From NCBI GenBank assembly GCA_026770585.1, contig MU646482.1:608323-618897 (forward strand): DNA of 10,575 nt, given 5' to 3'. The stretch is from Baffinella frigidus (Eukaryota; Cryptophyceae; Cryptomonadales; Baffinellaceae). This document shows, piece after piece, positions 6,601 to 10,568 of this stretch; position 1 is the first letter of the stretch, and each line of letters begins with the position of its first letter. The notes under the pieces were generated by a model. That model did no database searches, had not been told where the DNA came from, and saw only the letters and a program-made list of their open reading frames with translations. The position numbers were made by a program, and so were the translations under genes.

Positions 6601-8590
6601 GATTCTGGCTCGCCATTTTGGTGAGCTGAAAGAGCTCTTTCACGCTCCAAAGTTGACGGATTTGTACCGTAAACCCAGCATGTGAACTTGAGAATAGTCC
6701 GACAGTCAAACCGAGGAAGGCAGAGCTAGGAATCCTGACCCCAGAAGCTGGTGGCACAGGGACCTCCCGGGAATCCTTTAGGGTTCGGGGTCTCGGGGTT
6801 TCAGGATTAGGGTTGAGGGTTGAGGGTTACCCGAGAAGCTGTCGGCGGACGTGTTCGAGCTCCAAAGCTGTAGACACGGCTCCAATTCCCACCAAGAACG
6901 CTCCACACGTACAAATTGGCGGTTTTAAATAGAGGAATTGATCCGTCTCGAATGGGGATGCTGGCCCGAGAAGCTGTTGACGGTCATATTCGAGTGGAGC
7001 GCGTGCCCCGGGGTGCACATGGCGCGGTCCCCTCCGTTCGAATCCGAGCGCGCCAACGCTAATGCACTCTGCCCCACCCGCGCCCCTAGGCCCTAGGGTG
7101 TATGTGCTGCCTGCCCCGCCCCCTTGCCCCTATGATGTAACGGGGTGCACATTGCGCGATTTGGCGGGAACCGCACCATGTGTATGTACGTTCGAGGTTC
7201 TAATGAACAATTGCTCGGTACAGAGACATCTTGTTAACCAACATTTCAGCCAGATGTCTGGTCAAGATGTCCTTCGAAGCCCACTGTGCAAGCAACAGGC
7301 GTGCGGGGGACTCTCGGGAAAACTTGAGAATAGTCCGACAGTCAAACCGAGGAAGGCAGAGCTAGGAATCCTGACCCCAGAAGCTGTTGGCACAGGGACC
7401 TCCCGGGAATCCTTTAGGGTTCGGGGTCTCGGGGTTTCAGGATTAGGGTTTAGGGTTGAGGGTTACCCGAGAAGCTGTCGGCGGACGTGTTCGAGCTCCA
7501 AAGCTGTAGACACGGCTCCAATTCCCACCAAGAACGCTCCACACGTACAAATTGGCGGTTTTAAATAGAGGAATTGATCCGTCTCGAGTGGGGATGCTGG
7601 CCCGAGAAGCTGTTGGCGCACGTATTCGAAATAGACTGGGACGGAGCTGGGACTCTCGGGAATGCTGACTCCGCGCAGGTCTCAGGTTGACTAAAGGATT
7701 AGTTAACTTAAGTTGACTTACCCGAGCAGCTGTTGGCGGACGTATTCGAGGGAGGCCGCGTGCCCCGGGGTACACATTGCGCGGTTCCCTGGTTTTGGGT
7801 TCAGGGTTTAGGGCATAGGGCTTAGGGCCTAGGGTGTAGGGTGTAGGGTGTGGGGTGTAGGGTGTAGGATGTAGGGTGCAGGGCTTAGGGTTTAGGGTTG
7901 AGGGTTTACGGTTTAGGGCTTAGGGTGTAGGGTGTAGGGTGTAGGGTGTAGGGCGTAGGGTGCAGGCAGGGTGCGGGGTGCAGGTTGTGGGGTGCAGGGT
8001 GCAGGGGGTAGGGTTGAGGGGGCTGCGCCATGGCGCGGTTCCCTGGTTTCAGGTTTAGAGTTCAGGGCTTAGGGCTGAAGGTTTAGGGTTTAGAGTGTGG
8101 GGTGTGGGGTGTGGGGTTTGGGGTGTGGGGTGTGGGGTGTGGGGTGTAGGATTTAGGGTTTGGGGTTTGGGGTGTAGGGTGTAGGGTTTAGGGTGTAGGG
8201 TGTAGGATGCAGGGTGCAGGGAGCACGGTGTAGGGTGCAGGGTGCAGGGCTGCGGGGGTTGCACCGCCGTTGGCGTCTGCTACGCTCTGCAACGCCTGGA
8301 GGGTGTAGGGTGTAGGGTGTAGGGTGTAGGGTGTAGGGTATAGGGTGTAGGGTGTAGGGTGTAGGGTGCAGGATGTGGAGTGCAGGGTGTAGGGTGCATG
8401 GGGTTGCACCGCCGTTGGCGTCTGCTACACTCTGCAACGCCTGAAGGGTGTAGGGTGTAGGGTGTAGGGTGTAGGGTGTAGGGTGCAGGATGTAGAGTGC
8501 AGGGTGTAGGGTGCATGGGGTTGCACCGCCGTTGGCTTCGGCTACGCTCTGCAACGCCTGAAGGTGCGCTGTGATGCCTTCGCGGGTCAC
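493..8590 (-). CDS. M28-family PA-domain aminopeptidase, nine exons, partial at both ends
   Basis: Proposed joins, read on the minus strand: 8590-8527, 7788-7722, 6686-6587, 5250-5163, 4571-4546, 3826-3739, 3356-3242, 1161-1092, 621-493. Exon lengths are 64, 67, 100, 88, 26, 88, 115, 70 and 129 nt, total 747 nt or 249 codons. Every intron is GT-AG and every junction keeps phase. Family signs in the expected order are ANGG followed by NRA..TPG, EYVRQQL, HAGFTV, GDDFALL.NSG, a PA-domain core, an IP.LGVPSALG segment, and SRTT with VVGAHLDS. By family knowledge such enzymes are zinc exopeptidases, mostly secreted or vacuolar, that release N-terminal residues; substrate choice cannot be read here. 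The second half of the catalytic domain (the G.NDN motif and the later Glu, Asp and His ligands) is missing and should lie left of base 1. Introns are 382 to 2080 bp and full of repeats. A decayed gene remains possible because many damaged exon copies lie around it. Confidence 0.75.
638..806 (+). repeat. Interstitial telomere-like array (intron 8, before E9 acceptor)
   Basis: About 24 heptamers: TTTAGGG, TTTCGGG (six in a row), TTTGGGG and GCTTGGG variants. The C-rich strand is the sense strand of the gene. It ends about 13 bp before the E9 acceptor. Confidence 0.9.
847..903 (-). pseudogene. Copy of acceptor plus 5' part of exon E9
   Basis: This 57-bp direct repeat of 569-625 has 3 mismatches. 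It keeps the CAG acceptor and reads ITITGSGTTRTLTNLIAS, then diverges. Two of the three differences are silent in the E9 frame. The telomere-like block 638-806 separates the two copies. Confidence 0.7.
935..950 (+). repeat. G16 homopolymer
   Basis: An uninterrupted run of 16 G in intron 8. Confidence 0.95.
966..1003. repeat. Hairpin with 10-bp arms
   Basis: GACCGTGTCA pairs with TGACACGGTC around an 18-nt loop. The same ACCGTGTC core forms another hairpin at 3042-3063. Confidence 0.8.
1092..1161 (-). CDS. Exon E8: YIPCLGVPSALGLLLQ
   Basis: This 70-nt exon begins after AACACCCTTGCAG. One base completes Ser (AG+C), then YIPCLGVPSALGLLLQISPT and LVR, ending in phase 0 before GTCACC. PA-domain M28 proteins have IPVVG.S...G..L after the PA core, followed by a short strand leading to SRTT. 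It bridges phases exactly between E7 (ends phase 2) and E9 (starts phase 0). Telomere-like repeats lie directly upstream of the acceptor. Confidence 0.7.
1168..1424 (+). repeat. Telomere-like array before the E8 acceptor
   Basis: Degenerate TTTAGGG, TTTGGGG and GTTAGGG units, broken by a unique stretch at 1291-1316. It starts about 3 bp upstream of the CTTGCAG acceptor of E8. Confidence 0.85.
1484..1581. repeat. Polypyrimidine/polypurine imperfect inverted repeat
   Basis: A CTTCTTCTCTTCT tract is followed by its purine complement around the centre TATTGT-C-ACAATA (1536-1548). The arms pair with small gaps. Such tracts can form hairpins or triplexes. Confidence 0.75.
1609..1648 (-). repeat. 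Short telomere-like block, opposite orientation
   Basis: C-rich units (CCAAACTCC, CCAACCCTAAC) on the plus strand, reversed from the main arrays. Confidence 0.6.
1649..1800. repeat. Inverted pair 1649-1681 and 1768-1800
   Basis: 33-bp arms with 27 matches; four of the six differences are transitions. One arm reads RELVQLSFGMN on minus and the other KELIQLSSEMK on plus. Both recall the KELFQLTKM stretch of E3, but that link is weak. Confidence 0.6.
1873..2043 (+). repeat. Telomere-like array ending in a head-to-head hairpin
   Basis: TTTAGGG, GTGTAGGG and TTTCGGG units. At 2020-2043 AGGGTGTAG pairs with CTACACCCT around a 6-nt loop, where the orientation flips. Confidence 0.85.
2044..2640. 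other. Intron 7 stretch, mostly unique
   Basis: It holds an 18-bp tandem duplication at 2233-2268 (GCTCAGCAGCCTAAATAA twice) and copy A of a dispersed repeat at 2378-2515. A 106-codon plus-strand frame at 2316-2636 shows no recognisable domain. Confidence 0.6.
2378..2515 (-). repeat. Copy A of the E6-region repeat
   Basis: It shares CACACGGYGGACTAC, AAAAGTCAACT, CACGTAACACC, TCCGGCCCCAA and GAAACCCTCGAAGCCC in order with 3588-3757. It covers the intron after E6 and the last 13 or so bases of E6 with its donor. The rest of E6 is absent. Confidence 0.7.
2678..2849. mobile_element. MITE-like element with 8-bp flanking repeat
   Basis: The 8-mer ATTAGAGC occurs at 2678-2685 and 2842-2849 around 156 bp. 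Near the ends are inverted GAGTATTCATCATGAATAC arms, each nearly self-palindromic, followed by inverted GATTTTGGTGTAT; a short insertion sits in the right arm. An 8-bp target duplication would suit the hAT group. The outermost bases of the two ends do not match well, so the borders are uncertain. It has no coding capacity. Confidence 0.65.
2874..2893 (-). pseudogene. 20-bp relic of the 3' end of exon E7
   Basis: GTCTTCAAC.CCGG.AGCAG matches the last 20 bases of E7 (3242-3261) with two differences and ends exactly at the E7 splice boundary. The following GTTCCA donor is replaced. Confidence 0.5.
2970..3099. repeat. Nested inverted repeats
   Basis: TACCACGCCAGAGT (2970-2983) and its exact complement (3086-3099) enclose 102 bp. 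Inside, AAACCGTGTC and GACACGGTTT (3042-3063) form a hairpin with a 2-nt loop. Confidence 0.75.
3167..3228. mobile_element. 62-bp fold-back element
   Basis: The arms CGAAAATTACTACAC and GTGTGGTAATTTTCG pair with one G:T wobble around a 32-nt loop. An element of the same design and size is at 10165-10225. The right-arm motif recurs near 4290. Non-coding. Confidence 0.6.
3242..3356 (-). CDS. Exon E7: PA (protease-associated) domain core
   Basis: This 115-nt exon begins after CCCTTGCAG, completes Gly and reads SATKIAVVRRGKCTFREKMD and then LAALAGASAMIVFNSGS. RRG.CTF..K, AGA.A and IVFN are the hallmark of PA domains, which sit as a lid inserted in M28 peptidases and in some subtilases and receptors. 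It ends in phase 2 (AG) before GTTCCA and continues into E8 as Ser. A telomere-like block starts about 7 bp upstream of its acceptor. It is the clearest domain in the window. Confidence 0.85.
3363..3411 (+). repeat. Telomere-like block before the E7 acceptor
   Basis: GGGTTGAGG and GGGTTAAGG units end about 7 bp upstream of the PA-exon acceptor. They lie between E7 and a partial copy of its start. Confidence 0.8.
3428..3457 (-). pseudogene. Copy of the first 30 bp of exon E7 with acceptor
   Basis: It matches 3332-3360, including the GCAG acceptor, but carries one extra A that shifts the frame. It then diverges. Confidence 0.7.
3588..3860 (-). repeat. Copy B of the dispersed repeat (contains E6)
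   Basis: It combines the parts found separately in copies A and C. A perfect 21-bp tandem duplication at 3640-3681 (ATTAACTTTAAAGATTTTCT plus G, twice) sits in its intron part. Confidence 0.75.
3739..3826 (-). CDS. Exon E6: segment ahead of the PA domain
   Basis: This 88-nt exon begins after TTGGTGTACAG in phase 0 with QLLWGLGFNRHHMACLIVSN and continues VINHSVGFEG. It ends in phase 1 before GTTTCG and joins E7 to give FEG-GSATKIAVVRRG. The family has GC...DF.G..G.IAL..RG.C at this place; here GC is AC and DF is GF. The degenerate copy at 4000-4059 reads NTTADFEG, closer to the family. It is less diagnostic than E7 or E9, and the donor is not a consensus site. Confidence 0.5.
3916..3956. repeat. 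Perfect 14-bp-arm hairpin
   Basis: ATCCGTAGGAACCC and GGGTTCCTACGGAT flank a 13-nt loop. It lies between repeat copies B and C. Confidence 0.85.
4000..4194 (-). pseudogene. Copy C: frameshifted copy of E6 with an intron-like insert
   Basis: It parallels 3739-3856. It keeps MACLIVSNVINTTADFEG in one frame, but a 2-nt insertion separates this from the upstream QLLW part. Relative to copy B it carries about 65-70 extra AT-rich bases. On the minus strand these begin near CTTAAG|GTGAGT (donor G at 4156) and end at TTCAG (4101), like a tiny intron. Copy B may instead be a deletion product. Confidence 0.6.
4233..4299 (+). repeat. Dispersed repeat, inverted partner at 9636-9708
   Basis: It shares CCACACGAGAATG, AACCAATGTGCTTTTAAAAG and GTGGGCATTT in order, with an 8-bp indel. 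The partner lies 5.4 kb away in reverse orientation. Confidence 0.8.
4392..4417 (-). CDS. Exon E5, copy a: alternative or relic copy
   Basis: It has the same 26-nt layout as copy b, with the same acceptor context and a GTGAGC donor. It reads GNLTGQTVG. Four exon bases differ from copy b; all are transitions and three are silent. It lies inside a 48-bp direct repeat (4382-4429 against 4536-4583, 43 of 48 identical). It may be a mutually exclusive alternative or a relic. Confidence 0.5.
4546..4571 (-). CDS. Exon E5, copy b: 26-nt exon GNLTGQTVR
   Basis: It is flanked by GTGAGCAG before it and GTGAGC after it. It completes Gly from E4 and reads NLTGQTVR, ending in phase 0. M28 proteins have SGSGDVTA.V here, so SGFG-GNLTGQTV fits in position and pattern. 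It is very small, so it is supported mainly by phase, by both splice sites and by a second copy with the same layout. Only one of the two 26-nt copies can be used without a frameshift. Confidence 0.55.
4966..5020 (-). pseudogene. Second copy of exon E4 (3' part)
   Basis: It reads ALPLKDGDDFALLSNSGFG and then a possible donor GTCCGC. Identity to E4 is high from the Leu-Pro stretch to Gly-Phe-Gly. The differences include Ala to Asp and one synonymous Asp codon. The upstream part with MAILGEG is absent and no clear acceptor is seen. It may be a decayed duplicate, or the donor side actually used with E5. Confidence 0.6.
5163..5250 (-). CDS. Exon E4: LPPLKAGDDFALLSNSGFG
   Basis: This 88-nt exon begins after TTTGTTTGCAG in phase 0 with MAILGEGILAS and continues LPPLKAGDDFALLSNSGF plus one base of Gly. 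The family has a Y..G.DF..M..SG.G segment before the PA domain, and GDDFALLSNSGFG corresponds to it. The donor GTGCGC is weak by consensus. Phase 1 fits E5 (G+GC). An AG inside the exon, just before LPP, is an alternative acceptor but would need a different upstream phase. Confidence 0.65.
5217..6066 (-). repeat. Array of about 100-bp units: intron 3 end plus E4 start
   Basis: Units carry, on minus, a GCAG acceptor, ATGGCGATCCTCGG, TCCTGGCAAGCC, GGAAATTCCCACGTGTGG and GCGTGG. The CACGTGGGAATT core is at about 5290, 5598 (partial), 5787 and 6053. A 38-bp stretch is identical at 5217-5254 and 5468-5505. The frame KFPRVVWRGEEWDF recurs in variants, but its substitutions are not mainly silent, so I read it as intron sequence. 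Confidence 0.75.
5507..5565. mobile_element. 59-bp fold-back insertion inside one repeat unit
   Basis: CATAGGGAATTG and its exact complement CAATTCCCTATG flank a 33-nt loop. Sister units read CATCTGCGTACAA without the insert, giving an empty-site comparison. At most one duplicated base is seen. Confidence 0.65.
6187..6342. mobile_element. Fold-back MITE-like element with 53-bp arms
   Basis: 6189-6241 and 6285-6337 are inverted copies starting CAGGGTCTGAAA.TAGATTCGT, with about 80% identity. TTACT flanks both sides (6182-6186, 6338-6342). CAGGG ends suit hAT elements, but a clean 8-bp target duplication is not visible. It lies in intron 3 and has no coding capacity. Confidence 0.7.
6587..6686 (-). 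CDS. Exon E3: SHAGFTVQIRQ strand and following segment
   Basis: This 100-nt exon begins after TTCTCAAG; one base completes Gly from E2 (GG+T). It continues SHAGFTVQIRQLWSVKELFQ and then LTKMASQNQTETE, and ends in phase 0 before GTGGGA. M28 proteins have AGY.V..Q.F.F followed by an EL.P..L stretch at this place, and AGFTVQIRQ fits well. The tail after KELFQ is not strongly diagnostic, so the donor is the less certain end. The frame stays open beyond it. Confidence 0.65.
6685..6979. repeat. 295-bp segmental duplication, copy 1 (copy 2: 7321-7615)
   Basis: 292 of 295 bases are identical to 7321-7615 with no indels, offset 636 bp. It includes a telomere-like block (6776-6829) and an E2-like segment. 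Its left edge is within one base of the E3 acceptor junction. Confidence 0.95.
6831..6867 (-). pseudogene. E2-like 3' segment LELEHVRRQLLG with donor
   Basis: After TCTACAG it reads LELEHVRRQLL and ends at GTAACC, parallel to LEYVRQQLL/GTAAGT of E2. The 5' part is divergent (GAVSTA against RAMCTPGHAAS). It is the copy nearest E3, so alternative use is possible. It is repeated at 7467-7503. Confidence 0.5.
6964..7034 (-). pseudogene. Frameshifted full-length copy of exon E2
   Basis: It keeps DRAMCTPGHA and then loses a base, so EYVRQQL is out of frame. The donor is GCCAGC instead of GTAAGT. Confidence 0.65.
7139..7166 (-). pseudogene. Fragment of exon E2: NRAMCTP
   Basis: AATCGCGCAATGTGCACCCC matches the E2 start; no acceptor and no continuation. 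Confidence 0.5.
7321..7615. repeat. 295-bp segmental duplication, copy 2
   Basis: See copy 1. Copy 2 lacks E3: sequence left of 7321 is unrelated to the exon. Confidence 0.95.
7467..7503 (-). pseudogene. E2-like 3' segment, duplicate
   Basis: Identical to 6831-6867 because it lies in the 295-bp duplication. Confidence 0.5.
7600..7633 (-). pseudogene. E2-like 3' segment FEYVRQQLLG, donor lost
   Basis: It reads FEYVRQQLLG, but the base pair after the exon edge is GC rather than GT. Confidence 0.5.
7722..7788 (-). CDS. Exon E2: NRAMCTPGHAASLEYVRQQLL
   Basis: This 67-nt exon begins after AAAACCAG and ends before a consensus donor GTAAGT. It starts in phase 1 and ends in phase 2. The peptide matches the M28 consensus NRA.GTPGY.AS..YV...L, with Cys for Gly and His for Tyr. 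It is the only full-length intact copy here. At least six other copies or fragments lie between 6831 and 8049, most truncated or frameshifted. A telomere-like array starts only about 5 bp upstream of its acceptor. Confidence 0.75.
7792..8026 (+). repeat. Telomere-like array before the E2 acceptor
   Basis: TTTAGGG drifting to TGTAGGG and TGCAGGG units, about 5 bp upstream of the E2 acceptor. Confidence 0.9.
8029..8049 (-). pseudogene. E2 5' edge copy: acceptor plus NRAM
   Basis: GAAACCAG|GGAACCGCGCCATG copies the E2 acceptor and its first codons, then diverges into telomere-like repeats. Confidence 0.55.
8265..8295 (-). pseudogene. 31-nt truncated E1 copy, second
   Basis: Same layout as 8410-8440, with CCTCCAG before it and GTGCAA after it. 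Confidence 0.6.
8410..8440 (-). pseudogene. 31-nt truncated E1 copy between AG and GT
   Basis: It reads ALQSVADANG plus one base. It is preceded by CACCCTTCAG and followed by GTGCAA, so it looks like a mini-exon. Including it after E1 would shift the frame (31 nt). Confidence 0.6.
8527..8590 (-). CDS. Exon E1: N-terminal helix of the M28 peptidase, ends at ANGG
   Basis: It reads [20 protein letters not shown] followed by G and the first base of the next Gly codon. M28 enzymes of the aminopeptidase Y/S type carry a helix of the form L..LQ.IA..NGG just before NRA.GTPGY. The 3' splice site is TGTCACAG and the 5' splice site is GTGCAA, phase 1. It joins E2 to give NGG-NRA, exactly the family order. 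An ATG at 8599 would be in frame (M-S-Q-V-T), so translation could start here. The copy at 8865 has ATT at that place and also CACAG, so I favour a splice acceptor with an upstream exon. Confidence 0.75.
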
Positions 8591-8645
8591 CTGTGACATT
8601 CACCGCCGCTTAGCAGTCACCGGTGGATGCCAAGTTAGTTTCGGA

Positions 8646-8795
8646 AACTTCCAGCCCTGGGGGGCTTTCTGGGACCTGAAGCGGATCAAATTCCCTCTAC
8701 GCTCACCCCTTTTTCAGACTTTGATTTTTTTCAGGCCCCGAAAGGAGATTTGACCCGCTTCAGGTCCCAGAAAACCTCCCCAGGGCTGGAAGCTT
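8646..8795. mobile_element. Fold-back element with about 48-bp arms
   Basis: 8646-8692 and 8747-8794 are inverted copies (CTTCCAGCCCTGGGG and TCTGGGACCTGAAGCGG cores, about 90% identity) around a roughly 54-nt AT/C-rich loop. It lies between two 59-bp direct copies of the E1 region. Non-coding. Confidence 0.75.
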
Positions 8796-8819
8796 GCGTA
8801 ACGAAAGTGGATGTTTAAT

Positions 8820-8865
8820 CGCTCTGCAACGCCTGCAGGTGCGCTGTGATGCCTTCGAGCGTCGC
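8820..8865 (-). pseudogene. Copy of exon E1, truncated
   Basis: After TTTCACAG it reads [15 protein letters not shown], then runs into a stop; the ANGG part and donor are missing. It lies in a 59-bp direct repeat (8545-8603 against 8820-8878, 54 identical). One of the ctt/ctg and one of the acc/acg differences are silent. Confidence 0.65.
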
Positions 8866-8880
8866 CTGTGAAATTCACGT

Positions 8881-8898
8881 ATGGTTATTAATAACCAT
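8881..8898. repeat. 18-bp perfect palindrome at the edge of the AT run
   Basis: ATGGTTATTAATAACCAT. TATGGTTAAT recurs just after the AT run at about 9018, as if the run had expanded inside this sequence. Confidence 0.8.
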
Positions 8899-9014
<116 letters not shown>

Positions 9015-9040
9015 AATATGGTTAATTGTGAAGAGCGCGA

Positions 9041-9150
9041 GACGTGCCGGGTATGGTTCCGTGCGCGGTTGCGACAGAGACATGCCCGGGTGCGTTGACT
9101 CAAAACACGCCCGGTTTCGACGTGTCCGGGGTCATGCACACGCCCGGGTT
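9041..9150 (+). repeat. Five spaced RCRYGYCCGGG motifs
   Basis: GACGTGCCGGG, GACATGCCCGGG, ACACGCCCGG, GACGTGTCCGGG and ACACGCCCGGG start at 9041, 9079, 9105, 9119 and 9138. Spacing is irregular, 14 to 38 bp. Confidence 0.6.
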
Positions 9151-9232
9151 CGTAGATAGCAAGAAGCGGGAACATCACCGCGTCGCTGAGGCCTTTGTTA
9201 CTACCAAATTCAGGGCAGTACTAAACTTCTCG

Positions 9233-9262
9233 AACCCCTAACCCGCAAAACCCCACACCCTA
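9233..9262 (-). repeat. Short reversed telomere-like block
   Basis: CCCCTAACCCGCAAAACCCC on plus, C-rich. Confidence 0.6.
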
Positions 9263-9422
9263 GCGGCGCGGGCGCGGGAGGAGGCATCGGAGTGGGGGGT
9301 GGGGGTCGGGGACGGGGTACTCACAAACGTCAACACATTTCCAAACCAGGACCGTCAACGTTTTGCCAATGTTTCATCATTTCTGCGATATTTCTGCGGC
9401 CAACTTCTCTGCACACTTCTCT

Positions 9423-9961
9423 CTAGCAAGAGGCGAGGGAATGGCCGCGTCGGCCGAGGCGAGCTCGTTCCTGAAGGCTCATAGACTATGGTATCACTCT
9501 CAACTCACGGCTTGAGGGCCTACCTAGGACCTGTTTCGAGAGTAATTAAAAAAAAAACCGGCCCGGTCTTGAAGAATCTCCAACCTCGTGACTGGCCAAT
9601 ACATGGCTACTCACGTGACCAATCAACGAACGTTGCTACACAAAATGCCCACTTTTAAAAGCACATTGGTTTTACATGTAAATAAGCCCCTCTAGCATTC
9701 TCGTGTGGCACCTCGCTAGTAAGAGGCGGGGGAATGCCCGCGTCGGAAAGCCGCGGCGCAGGCGTCGGCACCGACGAAGTTTTATACTATCTTATGCATG
9801 AGATTGATGACAAGATAGCATCCCCCACCCATAAGATGACACAAACCGGAGCATTTTCGTCAGATTTCCGCCCGACCCGACCCTGAAAAAATTCAAGCCA
9901 TCCCGAACTCTTTAATAACAGGCGGGAGACTGACCGCTTCGGCAAGCCGCGGCGCAGGCGT
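9423..9961. repeat. Dispersed triplet of a GC-rich repeat
   Basis: CTAG.AAGAGGCG.GGGAATG followed by CCGCGTCGG at 9423-9453 and 9716-9746. AAGCCGCGGCGCAGGCGT recurs at 9748-9765 and 9944-9961, with a degenerate third start at about 9920. No gene is seen in 9.0-9.9 kb. Confidence 0.65.
9636..9708 (-). repeat. Dispersed repeat, inverted partner of 4233-4299
   Basis: It has an extra ACATGTAA compared with the partner. A CTTTTAAAAG palindrome lies in the core. Confidence 0.8.
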
Positions 9962-10440
9962 GGGAGTCGGGGATGGGGTAGGTGCCGGGGTCCCAGGAAT
10001 CTCCTGCAACGCACCGTTGAAACAACGCGAGGAGTTTAGTGATGCCGATTTGAGTCGGGGAGGGGGTCGAGGAACGTGCGGGGGTCATTTCGTGAAGAGT
10101 CGCGAGTTCTTTATCGACGCCAATTTCATAAGGAAACACTTATCATTTACAAACTGGATTGAATGAAATTTACTACACAGGACGATCTTTCCTAGTAATA
10201 TTGAAGCTGGAGTGTAGTAATTTTGCGCGGGCGTGGGATTCGGGGACGGGGAGGGCGCCGGAGTCCGCATCTCCTGCAATGCACGATTGACACCACGCGA
10301 GAGGAGTTCAGTGATTGAAACCACGAGAGAAGTCTAGTGATGCCGGTTTGAGTCGGGGGGGGTGAGGTGGTAGGCGATGGGGACCCTGCTTGCAGACTCT
10401 CCTACAATGCACGGTTGAAACCACGAGAGTTCGTTATCGA
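9944..10440 (-). repeat. Divergent tandem repeats with GIT..LL frames
   Basis: Units share GCGTGGGA.TCGGGGA.GGG, TCTCCTGCAA.GCAC.RTTGA, GAGGAGTT.AGTGAT and TTGAGTCGGGG. On minus they give GITKLLALFQ, GITRLLSWFQ and GIDNELSWFQ, and twice an AGD/GES...P..P.SHA stretch. The pattern GIT..L...Q recalls [10 protein letters not shown] of E1, which would suit an ancient E1 duplicate. The evidence is weak and no complete exon can be drawn. Confidence 0.45.
10165..10225. mobile_element. 61-bp fold-back element, relative of 3167-3228
   Basis: GAAATTTACTACAC and GTGTAGTAATTTTGC pair with one bulge around about 33 nt. It is inserted between two units of the tandem family. Confidence 0.6.
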
Positions 10441-10496
10441 TGCCAATTGATTGATACCGACGAGATCCGCGTGCATACCCCCCGAGGCGTAGAGGG

Positions 10497-10497
10497 T

Positions 10498-10568
<71 letters not shown>

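Larger units (their letters stand above)
8050..8519 (+). repeat. Higher-order TGTAGGG array with E1 fragments
   Basis: (TGTAGGG)n blocks alternate with a 40-odd-bp block containing the 3' half of E1, at 8258-8299 and 8403-8446 and then in E1 itself. Long HP.PYTL frames on minus are translations of this array. Confidence 0.9.

Noticed and set aside
7020-7055. tRNA-like arm with GTTCGAATCC inside a 7-bp stem ending CGCGCCA
   Set aside because: No D arm, anticodon arm or proper spacing. The sequence is part of and next to a damaged E2 copy, so the likeness is chance.
8258-8562. CRISPR-like array of repeated blocks
   Set aside because: The spacers are themselves telomere-like repeats and the repeated block is part of an exon. 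The context is eukaryotic.
8055-8603. Long minus-strand frames rich in HP.PYTL repeats
   Set aside because: They are direct translations of the TGTAGGG array in several frames at once. Only the E1 piece within them has family support.
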